This document shows positions 32,913 to 40,105 of a DNA stretch of 40,105 bases, piece by piece (position 1 is the first letter of the stretch; every line of letters begins with the position of its first letter). This DNA comes from a virus. The stretch is taken from the IMG/VR virus record IMGVR_UViG_3300021197_000855, positions 1 through 40,105 of that record; one strand, given 5' to 3'. The notes under the pieces are model-generated. The model was not told the origin of the DNA. It worked only from the letters and a program-made list of their open reading frames with translations, and searched no databases. The position numbers and the translations under genes are program-made.

Positions 32913-33051
32913 AGAACTACTAAAAGACATACAAGAGTTTCTTGACCAGCTTGGTACAGCTAAACCATTGTATATAACTAAAGCTAAAGAGCTATCAAAA
33001 GCTATTGATTATCATATGGGAGTTTTAGACAATGTATCTGAAACTAAATGA
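32902..33051 (+). CDS. Small helical protein (49 aa)
   Basis: AAAAGGAGAAAGAA precedes the ATG at 32902, inside the end of the previous gene. The product MTTKELLKDIQEFLDQLG is a helical hairpin-like peptide. It overlaps the next gene by 20 bases. Confidence 0.55.
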   Translation: MTTKELLKDIQEFLDQLGTAKPLYITKAKELSKAIDYHMGVLDNVSETK

Positions 33052-33229
33052 TAAAGGTAGATTGCAGTTTGGAATATTGTTAACAATAGACGAAGTAGAT
33101 ACATTAATACTTGGATTAGAAAAGTTAACATCATCACATGCTGACAAACTACAAACAGAGCTTTTTCATTTAAAAGCAAAAGCTAAAATCAAAGGGAAAC
33201 AAACCTATGGAGAAACAAAAAAACTGTGA
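33032..33229 (+). CDS. Small helical protein (65 aa)
   Basis: It starts within the previous gene in another frame. The product is amphipathic (LTIDEVDTLILGLEKLTSSH) with a basic end. Unknown; kept because it fits the chain of overlapping small genes. Confidence 0.5.
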   Translation: MYLKLNDKGRLQFGILLTIDEVDTLILGLEKLTSSHADKLQTELFHLKAKAKIKGKQTYGETKKL

Positions 33230-33338
33230 CCATATAAACAAAGTATATATTCCTGCAGAATTTGAAAATAATGTACAGGAAAACTTAGTTTGTTTAGATT
33301 GTTACAATAACTTACCACTAGAAAGGGAGGACATATGA
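33207..33338 (+). CDS. Mini zinc-ribbon-like protein (43 aa)
   Basis: It has NCDHINK and VCLDCYNN, giving Cys-x-His and CxxC pairs spaced ~21 residues apart. It ends with ATGA overlap into the DUF932 gene (33335). The AGGGAGG near its end is the ribosome site of the next gene. Confidence 0.5.
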   Translation: MEKQKNCDHINKVYIPAEFENNVQENLVCLDCYNNLPLEREDI

Positions 33339-34333
33339 GTCCAGCATTTATAGATAACATGATGTACGTTGGAGATACGCCTTGGCACGAACAAGGAACT
33401 AAAGTAGAAGATGCTCCAACAATAGAAGAAGCATTGCTTCATGCAAAGCTTAATTGGGAAGTAAACAAACGTAAAACATACTATTTTGACAATAATATAC
33501 ACACCTCTGCAATGCCTACTGGAGGATATTGCACATACAGAGCAGATACTGGTCAAATATTAGGCAAAGGTGTATCTGAAAGATATGGTGTATTACAAAA
33601 TCGTGAAGCGTTTGCACCATTTGAACCATTACTTGATATGGGTTTCAAACTAGAAACAGCAGGTAGTGTACAAGATGGTAGAAAAGTATGGATACTTGCT
33701 AAATCACCAGAAAAATACACAGTTGGTAATGATGATATAATAGAACAATATGTATTATTATACACATCGCACGATGGTTCAGCTGGTAGTGTTTTCAGAC
33801 CTACAGGTGTTCGTGTAGTATGTTACAATACTATTGAACTAGCATTATCAAGAGAATCTAAATGGAATTATTCACTTAAACATACAAGTAGCATAAAAGA
33901 CAGAGTTAAGAACCTTACAAATATTATATCAAGGTCTAACGGAGACTTTAAAGCTGCTATTGATGACATGAATAACTTTGGTGAAATAGAAATAGAAGAA
34001 GACTCATTAGATTTATATCTTGAAACAGTTATACCATTCTTAAAGGATAGGCACAAAGAATCCAAACCAAACATGGATATATTTGTACGCAATACTGCGT
34101 TACCTGTATACAATAAGATAAAGGATAACTTTTACAATGGTATAGGTAATAAAGGTGAAACACTTTGGGATGCATACAATGCTATTACACAATATTATAC
34201 ACATGACAAGCAATATAAAGACTGGGTAAAGACTACACAGTTTGGTGCTGGTTATGATTATAATGTAAAAGCATTTAAAATAGCACAAAAGTGGGTAAAG
34301 TATAATAAACAACAAAACATTAATTTAAACTAG
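33335..34333 (+). CDS. DUF932 family protein (332 aa)
   Basis: The N-terminus has PWHEQGTKV (16-24), the signature of the phage/plasmid DUF932 (TIGR03299-like) family; later segments RYGVLQNREAF and FRPTGVRVVCYNT also fit. Length is typical. These proteins occur beside recombination and replication genes in phages and plasmids; the biochemical role is not settled. It is followed 10 bases later by the ERF gene. Confidence 0.85.
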   Translation: MSPAFIDNMMYVGDTPWHEQGTKVEDAPTIEEALLHAKLNWEVNKRKTYYFDNNIHTSAMPTGGYCTYRADTGQILGKGVSERYGVLQNREAFAPFEPLLDMGFKLETAGSVQDGRKVWILAKSPEKYTVGNDDIIEQYVLLYTSHDGSAGSVFRPTGVRVVCYNTIELALSRESKWNYSLKHTSSIKDRVKNLTNIISRSNGDFKAAIDDMNNFGEIEIEEDSLDLYLETVIPFLKDRHKESKPNMDIFVRNTALPVYNKIKDNFYNGIGNKGETLWDAYNAITQYYTHDKQYKDWVKTTQFGAGYDYNVKAFKIAQKWVKYNKQQNINLN

Positions 34334-34343
34334 GAGGTAATTA

Positions 34344-34967
34344 ATGAGTGACTTTAAAACAGCAACTATTACAGAAAAACTAAATTACATACAGCATGAG
34401 CTGAAAGTAAAAAAGTCTAATGTAAATAATTTTGCTAAATTCAACTACAGGACACTAGATGACATATTTGAAAATGTAAAGCCGCTGCTAGATAGAACTA
34501 GCTGCATTCTTACAATTTCAGATGAACTAGTAGACAAAAATAATGGTACTTACATTAAAGCAACAGTTGAACTATCTGATGGAAGCGATGCAATATCTGT
34601 AGATGCATTTGCTAGAGAATCAGTTGGTAAAAAAGGTATGGATGACCCACAGATGACTGGCACAGCATCAACGTATGCTCGTAAGTACGCTTGTAATGGT
34701 TTGTTTGCTATCGATGATACAGAAGATTCTGATAGCATGGATAATCGTAAACAAACATTGCTTAATGGTAAGGAACCTACAAAAGGTCACATAACTGTAG
34801 AGCAAAATATCAAGTTAGATAGATTATCACGAGATCCAGCTTTAAAAGGTTCTGGTACATCAGGAAAGGTTAGAAAACTAATTGACGAAAACCCTACTGA
34901 AGAAAGAGCCGCTAAAGCTATAGTTAAACTACAAAATGCAATCAAAAAAACAAAGGAGAGTAAATAA
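34344..34967 (+). CDS. erf: ERF-family single-strand annealing protein (207 aa)
   Basis: The N-terminal ~125 residues match the ERF family: KLNYIQHELKV, FNYRTLDDIFENVKPLLD, then QMTGTASTYARKYA (103-116) and LFAIDDTEDSD. ERF anneals complementary single strands during phage recombination or circularisation. The C-terminal part is Lys/Glu-rich. It overlaps the next gene by one base, a possible ssDNA-binding partner. Confidence 0.85.
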   Translation: MSDFKTATITEKLNYIQHELKVKKSNVNNFAKFNYRTLDDIFENVKPLLDRTSCILTISDELVDKNNGTYIKATVELSDGSDAISVDAFARESVGKKGMDDPQMTGTASTYARKYACNGLFAIDDTEDSDSMDNRKQTLLNGKEPTKGHITVEQNIKLDRLSRDPALKGSGTSGKVRKLIDENPTEERAAKAIVKLQNAIKKTKESK

Positions 34968-35497
34968 TGGCTGGAAGTTATAGACAAGTTGTTAAAGCTA
35001 AATCTGTATCTGCAAGATACAGCGAACCACCTAAATCATATATGTCATGGAACAATGACGTATGTTTAGATGTTGTAATAGAGAAGCAAAGTAAAGATGG
35101 TGAGTCTTACGACTACACATTTACTATTTCTGGTAACTTTAAAAAAGACAATCCTAAGAATCCTTGGGGTAGTGCATTTAAAGTTGCCAAATTCTTCGAG
35201 GCTGTTGGTGTAAATACTAAAGACCTCAATGGAGATATGGTAATACCTGATGCATGGTTTGACCAAGCAGTAGGTAAAGAGTTCTCTTATATTACATATC
35301 CTAGTGATAGGCTTAGAGATAATGGTAAACCATTCTGGAACGATTTTGACATTGTTATGTCATCAGCGGCTGGTCAAGATGCTCATAAAGCAGAATTTGA
35401 CAAGCAAGTTCGTGATGGTTGGATTAAAATCTTTCAAGAACCTACTCAAGAACCATCAGCTGATAGTTCTGACGTAAGTGATGATATGGATTTGTAA
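34967..35497 (+). CDS. Possible single-stranded DNA-binding protein (176 aa)
   Basis: It starts MAGSYRQVVKAKSVSARY. The middle is beta-rich with aromatic residues (SYDYTFTISGNFKKDNP), and the C-terminus is acidic (SSDVSDDMDL), as in many SSBs whose acidic tip binds partners. It sits directly after ERF, where phages often keep an SSB. An OB fold is not provable by eye. Confidence 0.5.
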   Translation: MAGSYRQVVKAKSVSARYSEPPKSYMSWNNDVCLDVVIEKQSKDGESYDYTFTISGNFKKDNPKNPWGSAFKVAKFFEAVGVNTKDLNGDMVIPDAWFDQAVGKEFSYITYPSDRLRDNGKPFWNDFDIVMSSAAGQDAHKAEFDKQVRDGWIKIFQEPTQEPSADSSDVSDDMDL

Positions 35498-35769
35498 TGG
35501 GTAAGCCAACAGTTATTCAAATATTGATAAACTGGCTTAAATCTCGCATAGATGCTGGTAACTTTCGAGTTGCCAGCCATGAGGTTGAAAATAGCTTTAC
35601 TCAGTATGGTTTAATATATCATGACAAAATGTTCAATGCAGGTACTGCAGGAAGATATTGGCGTGAATTTAAACGTACTCCAGAGCTTATGCAACGTCTT
35701 GATATTAAAGAGATTAAACGAGTCAAAACAAAGAGCGCAGAACACACATGGGAAATAACACTTATCTAA
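35497..35769 (+). CDS. Small putative DNA-binding protein (90 aa)
   Basis: One-base overlap with the previous gene. Helical N-terminal half (VIQILINWLKSRIDAG), then AGTAGRYWREFKRTP, resembling a winged-helix or small primase-accessory domain. It overlaps the primase-helicase gene by 22 bases. Confidence 0.5.
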   Translation: MGKPTVIQILINWLKSRIDAGNFRVASHEVENSFTQYGLIYHDKMFNAGTAGRYWREFKRTPELMQRLDIKEIKRVKTKSAEHTWEITLI

Positions 35770-37589
35770 TAGAATACGCAATCAACACAGTTGCAAATCG
35801 TAACAAATTTTGCACACTTGCTGATTTCAAAGATGTTTTAAACAAAAATAAAGGTAGAGAAATATATCGTAGTATGTTTCTATATGAACCTGATGAAATA
35901 AAAAAACATCATGCTGAACATGGCACAGTAGCAAGATACAATGGTAAGCAAGCAATAGATAAGTTATATATTGACGTAGACCTAGAAGGTCAAAAACAAG
36001 GTGATGTAACCATAACTAAAGTTGGTAACCTTGTTGAAGACATGAGAAAACTAGGTATAAAAGATGAACATATTAACGTATGGTTTTCTGGTAGAGGTTT
36101 TCACATACATTTACCAGATGTTTATGGTTTTAAACAAAGCAGCAGTATTGCTGCACAAGTTAAAGCCACAATGCAACGTGACTTTGCTAAATACATAGAC
36201 AACATCTACGACAATACTAGACTTATTCGTGCTAGTTATTCTCTTAACAAAAAATCTAACAGGTATAAAGTTCCCTTACCTTTATCAGCTGTAACTACTA
36301 ATTTGTGGGAATATTCTTATGTATTGGACTTTGCTAAGACCAATTCAAAGATGTTTGCCCATAAGAAGTTGCCTGATGAGGTAAGTGAGCTTTACCCTAA
36401 GTTAGTTCCTCATATACCTAGTGAGAAAAACGAAAAAGTAACAAAAGCTATATTTACTAATGTAAAATACAAGCCTACAAAACACATTACATGTATACAA
36501 CATATGTATAATGCTGGATATGTACATGGCTATAGACATAAGCATTTGTTACGTCTTGCTAGTTTATGGATAACTAAGTTTGGGTTTCCTAAAGAAGCTG
36601 TTATGAGTATGGCTAGAACATGGAACAATTCATTAACACAACCATTACCTAACGAAGAGGTTAGTACTGTACTAAGAAGTATTACTACTAAAGATGGATA
36701 CAATTATAGTTGTAGAGATGAAGTGCTTTCAAGATATTGCGATAGTAAATGTACTCTATACAGATACAAGGATTTGGATGATAATGTAGCAGCAGTTAAT
36801 TCTAGTCAGATGGCACAAATATTACTAGAGTCTTACACAGAAGACTTTACTAATAGGTCTTTTAACATAAAGGATGTATTTCCATTTATGACACAAGACT
36901 ATGTAGTTAAATGTGGCGAGCTTGTTGTACTAACAGGTGACACAAAACTAGGTAAGACTGCTTTCTGGCAATATATTATTGCTAACATTGATATACCAAC
37001 CTTGTTCTTTTCTTTAGAAGTACAAGCTAAACTAATGGCTAGACGTTTCTATCAAATAGCATTAAGCCAAAGTAAAGAACAGATAGAAAATATGTTCATT
37101 GCTGGTGACAATACTAAAATAGAAGAAGGTGTAAACAAACTTGCACATCTAGATATTATCGATGCTAGTTCAGCACCAGACATAAGTCAATATGCTGACA
37201 TGGTAGATAAATACGATGTTAAGATTATTGTTGTAGATACACTAGACGTTGTCCAAGCTAAGTTTGCTAAGAAAGAACCATTGCAACAACAAATATATAT
37301 AATTAATGCTCTAAAAAACCTTGCTGTCGAAAAAGACATTATTGTACTTGCAGTAAATCACTTATCAAAAAGTGCAAGTTACAGACATAAAGAAGGTGAA
37401 GAGCTAGATGTATATAGTGCAAAAGGTGCTAGCGATGTAGCACAAAAGTCAGATAAAATCATAGCGTTTACAGGTAATAAACAAAGCAAGAAACGTAAAA
37501 TTAAGTCTCTTGCATCTCGTGATGAGTCAGACTTTGAAATAGTTACAGCATTTGACTGGAAAACTTTTAGTTTTTCAAAATATGCATAA
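35748..37589 (+). CDS. Primase-helicase: AEP-type primase fused to SF4 (DnaB/RecA-like) helicase (613 aa)
   Basis: The N-terminal primase of the archaeo-eukaryotic type has YIDVD (D76, D78), SGRGFHIH (114-121) and a third motif near DNTRLIRASYSLNKKSNRY (155-173). A middle part with Cys 322, 331 and 335 may be a linker or metal site. The helicase has Walker A GDTKLGKT (397-404), VVDTLD (Walker B, 495-500), and AVNHLSKS with the later SDKIIAF motif. It should prime and unwind DNA at the fork. A DNA polymerase is not in the window. A terminator follows. Confidence 0.88.
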   Translation: MGNNTYLIEYAINTVANRNKFCTLADFKDVLNKNKGREIYRSMFLYEPDEIKKHHAEHGTVARYNGKQAIDKLYIDVDLEGQKQGDVTITKVGNLVEDMRKLGIKDEHINVWFSGRGFHIHLPDVYGFKQSSSIAAQVKATMQRDFAKYIDNIYDNTRLIRASYSLNKKSNRYKVPLPLSAVTTNLWEYSYVLDFAKTNSKMFAHKKLPDEVSELYPKLVPHIPSEKNEKVTKAIFTNVKYKPTKHITCIQHMYNAGYVHGYRHKHLLRLASLWITKFGFPKEAVMSMARTWNNSLTQPLPNEEVSTVLRSITTKDGYNYSCRDEVLSRYCDSKCTLYRYKDLDDNVAAVNSSQMAQILLESYTEDFTNRSFNIKDVFPFMTQDYVVKCGELVVLTGDTKLGKTAFWQYIIANIDIPTLFFSLEVQAKLMARRFYQIALSQSKEQIENMFIAGDNTKIEEGVNKLAHLDIIDASSAPDISQYADMVDKYDVKIIVVDTLDVVQAKFAKKEPLQQQIYIINALKNLAVEKDIIVLAVNHLSKSASYRHKEGEELDVYSAKGASDVAQKSDKIIAFTGNKQSKKRKIKSLASRDESDFEIVTAFDWKTFSFSKYA

Positions 37590-37599
37590 ACAATAATAG

Positions 37600-37631
37600 A
37601 TAGGGGAAGTATAACTGCTTTCCCTATTTAT
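37600..37631 (+). terminator. Terminator after the primase-helicase
   Basis: ATAGGGGAAG (37600-37609) pairs with CTTTCCCTAT (37618-37627), one G-U, then TTATA. It ends the replication operon. Confidence 0.7.
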
Positions 37632-37650
37632 AATATAATAAAAGGGTACT

Positions 37651-37887
37651 ATGAAAAATGCAATACATTACACTATATTAGGTGTACCGATAGTTAAAAT
37701 ATCAAAAAGAGTAGATAGTGACGGAACCAATACCTATCATAGTAATAGAATAATACTGTTTAATTTGTTCTTGTTTGGTGCAGGATACGCCTCACAAGAA
37801 GAAAGTGAACATATACATTTCAACATAGGAATTACAAAGTTTGAATTACTTTGGAGTTTCTGCATAAGAAAAAGGTGGTTATTATGA
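37651..37887 (+). CDS. Unknown beta-rich protein (78 aa)
   Basis: The product is hydrophobic and beta-rich (RIILFNLFLFGAGYASQ), perhaps membrane-associated. It follows the terminator, with only a weak ribosome site, and its stop overlaps the next ATG (37884). Confidence 0.5.
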   Translation: MKNAIHYTILGVPIVKISKRVDSDGTNTYHSNRIILFNLFLFGAGYASQEESEHIHFNIGITKFELLWSFCIRKRWLL

Positions 37888-38069
37888 AAATATATCCTAA
37901 CTTAAAATCAACTAAAATGCAGCAGTTAATAGCATTATTAGGTGATTTAGAACATACAGATAGACAACGTATGTCTAGCGATGGACAAGAAGCACTTGAT
38001 GCTATATTTGAATTACTAGGCATGCCTAAATACGATGATGTTATTAGAAAATCAGAGGAGGAAGAATAA
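37884..38069 (+). CDS. Small helical acidic protein (61 aa)
   Basis: The start is at 37884, preceded by AAAGGTGG. The product (MKIYPNLKSTKMQQLIALLG...) is helical with an acidic end. It is coupled to both neighbours by overlapping start/stop codons. Confidence 0.55.
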   Translation: MKIYPNLKSTKMQQLIALLGDLEHTDRQRMSSDGQEALDAIFELLGMPKYDDVIRKSEEEE

Positions 38070-38284
38070 TGGCTAGATACGAATGGAATGTAACCAGACG
38101 AAAAGCTGGTACTGAAATATATGTAAGTAACGCTTATAAAGGTTTCTTCATAGGTGAGCAAGACGAACATACTTCAGAAAAATCTGCAAGAATGACTATT
38201 ATAATTGCACATATATGTAAAAACGCATTAAATGAGAATAATCCATATAAAAAACATGAGGATTATACAAATGAGCGGAGGTAG
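38069..38284 (+). CDS. Unknown small protein (71 aa)
   Basis: A TAATG junction with the previous gene and GAGGAGGAAG as ribosome site. It has a basic beta start (YEWNVTRRKAGTEIYVSN) and a helical second half. It overlaps the nuclease gene start by 14 bases. Confidence 0.55.
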   Translation: MARYEWNVTRRKAGTEIYVSNAYKGFFIGEQDEHTSEKSARMTIIIAHICKNALNENNPYKKHEDYTNERR

Positions 38285-38600
38285 AGCAGCTAAACAAAAA
38301 GGCAATCGAGTAGAACGAGAATGTGTTAATCTTGCTAAAGATTTTGGCTTTGAATCACGCAGAGCGTGGGGTTCAGATGGAAGATCCCTTGGTTGGCACG
38401 AAGAAGTAGATATGACTATAGATAAACAAGGTGATTCTGTACCATATAAATTTCAAGTTAAAGCTCGTAAAAAAATTGGTGACCTTTATAAACCTTGTGA
38501 CGATGTTTACGGACAAATCATAAAGGAAGATAGAGGAGAACCATTAGTAACGATACGTTACAAAGACTTCTTACTCCTGTTAAAAAAAATAACAGGGTAG
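38271..38600 (+). CDS. Holliday-junction-resolvase-like PD-(D/E)xK nuclease (109 aa)
   Basis: The start is at 38271 (MSGGRAAKQKGNRVERE). Catalytic-type residues are E15, D47 (EEVDMTI) and Q62-V-K64 (FQVKARKK), the order found in Hjc-like resolvases and related PD-(D/E)xK enzymes. Length is normal for archaeal-type Hjc. It would cut branched DNA before packaging. The substrate is inferred. Confidence 0.75.
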   Translation: MSGGRAAKQKGNRVERECVNLAKDFGFESRRAWGSDGRSLGWHEEVDMTIDKQGDSVPYKFQVKARKKIGDLYKPCDDVYGQIIKEDRGEPLVTIRYKDFLLLLKKITG

Positions 38601-38606
38601 AAGAGA

Positions 38607-38623
38607 TAACTAATTATTAGTTA
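38607..38623. promoter_or_regulatory. 17-base perfect palindrome
   Basis: TAACTAAT-T-ATTAGTTA with a single central T, the same architecture as the two palindromes at 27650-27681. It lies just after the nuclease gene and could be a regulator site or terminator arm. Confidence 0.45.
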
Positions 38624-38712
38624 AACATAAATACAAATTAATCTTAAACAAACTTGAAAGGATTCTATTTGTATGTGTTTGTTTTTTACTATGATTGGTT
38701 GACTATGAATGC

Positions 38713-38744
38713 GAGGTGGTGTTGATTGGCGTTAATGCCACCTC
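38713..38744 (+). promoter_or_regulatory. Hairpin before the 59-aa gene
   Basis: GAGGTGG (38713-38719) pairs with CCACCTC (38738-38744) around an 18-base loop, and ends 19 bases before the ATG at 38764. It lies in a 163-base gap that otherwise holds a long T-run (38680s) and no gene. It may end the upstream transcript or regulate the gene behind it. Confidence 0.5.
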
Positions 38745-38763
38745 AAAAACAAAAGGAAATAAA

Positions 38764-38943
38764 ATGAACAAACTAATCCAAACAGAAATAGAAGATATAA
38801 CTAGTATCTTAAACCATGTGGAAAGTTTTACATCATGTCCTCACGTTAAAGATGCAGTTCCACTACTTAAAATAAAATACAATCGTGTAAAGGAATATAT
38901 AAATGACTCATATAATAGAGAGTTACTTGGAAAGGACTACTAG
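38764..38943 (+). CDS. Small helical protein (59 aa)
   Basis: The ATG at 38764 follows AAAAGGAAATAA; a longer frame from 38695 would run through the hairpin and is not used. It is helical with VESFTSCPHVKDAVPLL. It overlaps the next gene. Confidence 0.55.
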   Translation: MNKLIQTEIEDITSILNHVESFTSCPHVKDAVPLLKIKYNRVKEYINDSYNRELLGKDY

Positions 38944-39163
38944 GAAAAGAATAATACCTAAAACAAAAGGACATAAAGGTTGCGGACTAGATAAAAAAGC
39001 TGATTCAAATATTAAGCTTTGCAAGGAATGTAACCATTGCTGGGAACTAAAAGCTAGACCTGACAACTCTTCAACTAAATATATGTGGTATAAAAACTTT
39101 CCCACATATGGAAAGGAAAGGAAAATATGTCCAAAATGTCAGACCAAGAACAACGAACATTAA
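38903..39163 (+). CDS. Putative zinc-finger protein (86 aa)
   Basis: It has LCKECNHCWE (CxxC) and ICPKCQTKN (CxxC), a four-Cys zinc ribbon, and a basic N-terminal half. It starts within the previous gene in another frame with AAAGGAATAT upstream. It may bind DNA or RNA. Confidence 0.6.
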   Translation: MTHIIESYLERTTRKRIIPKTKGHKGCGLDKKADSNIKLCKECNHCWELKARPDNSSTKYMWYKNFPTYGKERKICPKCQTKNNEH

Positions 39164-39285
39164 AAGAAATGTTATCTAAAGCAATAGATGGATACGATAA
39201 AATATTAACAACTAACGCAGATAGCGGCACACTTAAACGCATTGCTCAAGAACATTTAGATAAAATAATACATAACAAAAAATAG
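39127..39285 (+). CDS. Small helical protein (52 aa)
   Basis: GGAAAGGAAAAT precedes the ATG at 39127. The product (MSKMSDQEQRTLKEMLSKAI) is fully helical. Unknown; overlaps the zinc-finger gene. Confidence 0.5.
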   Translation: MSKMSDQEQRTLKEMLSKAIDGYDKILTTNADSGTLKRIAQEHLDKIIHNKK

Positions 39286-39293
39286 GAGTAATT

Positions 39294-39572
39294 ATGAAAG
39301 TAATATCAGCTGAAGAGTTAAATACTAAAAAGTATAACGCAAAGGAATTAACTAGGCAACATGATATGGAAACAATGTACAGAAGAGGTTATCGTCATGG
39401 ATATTCAAGAGGTATGGATGATGTAACATACGAAGGTAGAAGTAAAATTGCTAAATTCTTTAATAAGGTACTTATGCCTTGGACTTATTTTAAAGATAAG
39501 GATTACAGCAAAGAAAATGACTTTCTTACAATACCACCATCACCAAAAAAAAGAGAAAATTATGACGGATAG
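39294..39572 (+). CDS. Unknown basic protein (92 aa)
   Basis: AGGAGTAATT precedes the ATG. It has an Arg/Tyr/Gly-rich stretch (MYRRGYRHGYSRGMDD) followed by helical and Lys-rich parts. It overlaps the next gene by 11 bases. Confidence 0.55.
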   Translation: MKVISAEELNTKKYNAKELTRQHDMETMYRRGYRHGYSRGMDDVTYEGRSKIAKFFNKVLMPWTYFKDKDYSKENDFLTIPPSPKKRENYDG

Positions 39573-39801
39573 GGAACTTAGTAAAGCTATCAAAGGCATT
39601 ACACCTAAATTAGTTAGGTCTTTAAGCCAAGGAGAGCATTACAATCATAATATGACTCATCATTTATATAGTTATATCACAGAGGGTATAGAATTAGAAG
39701 ATGATGAATCATACGTAGTATTAAAAGATAACAAAACAGATAATGAAATAGCTGTATTGTTATTAGATGATGATGAAATATCATATCAAATGTTAATCTA
39801 G
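39562..39801 (+). CDS. Small acidic protein (79 aa)
   Basis: The start at 39562 (MTDRELSKAIKGITPK) is preferred over a longer frame running through the previous gene. It is acidic, with a beta end (SYVVLKDNKTDNEIAVLLLD). Unknown. Confidence 0.55.
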   Translation: MTDRELSKAIKGITPKLVRSLSQGEHYNHNMTHHLYSYITEGIELEDDESYVVLKDNKTDNEIAVLLLDDDEISYQMLI

Positions 39802-39809
39802 GAGGAACA

Positions 39810-39995
39810 ATGAACAAAAAGCAAATAAAAGAAACCTTTAAGAACTACAAAGTCCAGCTAGGTGCTGGTGCTTTAGAAGTTGTTGAAGATGAACTAAACC
39901 GTTATGTAAGAATAATGGCTGTTAACTGTAACAATGGAAACCTAAAAAGGCTTACCCCAGAAACAATGTGGGTAGCTATAGGTAGACATGAGTGA
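39810..39995 (+). CDS. Small protein (61 aa)
   Basis: AGGAGGAACA precedes the ATG. The product (MNKKQIKETFKNYKVQLGAG...) is alpha/beta in style. Its stop overlaps the next start (39988). Confidence 0.55.
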   Translation: MNKKQIKETFKNYKVQLGAGALEVVEDELNRYVRIMAVNCNNGNLKRLTPETMWVAIGRHE

Positions 39996-40105
39996 TAGTA
40001 TAAACAATGAGGTTGCTACGCTCATACAAGAACGCCTTGATAAAGGTGCAGAAAAGTATGGGCGTGACATACCTTTAACTGATAAAAGAGATTTCTTGCA
40101 AGAAT
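39988..40105 (+). CDS. Truncated at window end; start of a phage nucleotide-pool-type protein?
   Basis: Only the first 39 residues are visible (MSDSINNEVATLIQERLDKG, then AEKYGRDIPLTDKRDF). The KYGRDIP and DFLQE elements resemble the start of small phage proteins of MazG-like/DUF5664-like type. The call is weak because most of the gene lies outside. Confidence 0.5.
   Translation, partial: MSDSINNEVATLIQERLDKGAEKYGRDIPLTDKRDFLQE

Noticed and set aside
1-40105. Evidence for lysogeny (integrase, attachment site, repressor)
   Set aside because: No such gene or site is recognisable in the window; the rest of the genome is not visible.

Overview
This window looks like about 40 kb of the genome of an AT-rich, short-tailed (podovirus-like) bacteriophage, probably from an aquatic bacterium. 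The evidence is a near-complete head and tail module: small and large terminase subunits, a P22-size portal, a scaffold, a major capsid protein, tail-hub and fibre proteins and ejection-type proteins. I see no tape-measure, sheath or tail-tube gene. GC is about one third in most lines I counted. Most genes have clear Shine-Dalgarno sites (GGAGG/AGGAG). The fibre proteins carry the repeated 'AKIADDAV' pattern common in marine phages. I cannot name the host. I see no integrase, recognisable repressor, tRNA or CRISPR, and no DNA polymerase inside the window.

Layout. Positions 27913 down to 1 form one leftward block of tightly packed, often overlapping genes. In order of transcription it holds: terminase small subunit, terminase large subunit, portal, scaffold, capsid protein, head-tail adaptors, fibres, a collagen-like fibre, a type IV pilin-like protein, small membrane/coiled-coil proteins, a lysis group with an M15 peptidase endolysin, a metallophosphoesterase, a 1075-aa tail protein, three ejection-type proteins, and a giant protein of at least 1688 aa that runs off the window. 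Positions 27914-28363 are a GC-richer, repeat- and palindrome-rich divergent control region. From 28364 to the right end genes run rightward. First come six tiny genes, most with their own terminator. Then comes a gene-free stretch of about 1.1 kb (30208-31333) packed with inverted repeats, which I read as a large structured RNA. Then follow small unknown genes and a replication/recombination module: DUF932 protein, ERF-family annealing protein, a possible ssDNA-binding protein, an archaeo-eukaryotic-type primase fused to an SF4 helicase, and a Holliday-junction-resolvase-like nuclease.

How it may work together. The giant last gene of the virion block carries motifs that resemble the two double-psi beta-barrels of single-chain RNA polymerases (YonO / crAss-like phage type): SDTDGG with lysines at 768 and 783, then RIPADS...GADKDSD at 1154-1197. 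Its N-terminal ~100 residues resemble those of the neighbouring 254-aa ejection-type protein. The inference is that the polymerase is packaged in the particle and injected with the DNA to transcribe the rightward early genes, several of which share a TTTATCTTTGA leader motif. This is a hypothesis from sequence pattern, not a demonstrated function.

The most unusual items are the polymerase-like giant protein, the ~1 kb ornate RNA candidate, the phage-encoded pilin and the sets of perfect palindromes beside the terminase operon and the divergent region.
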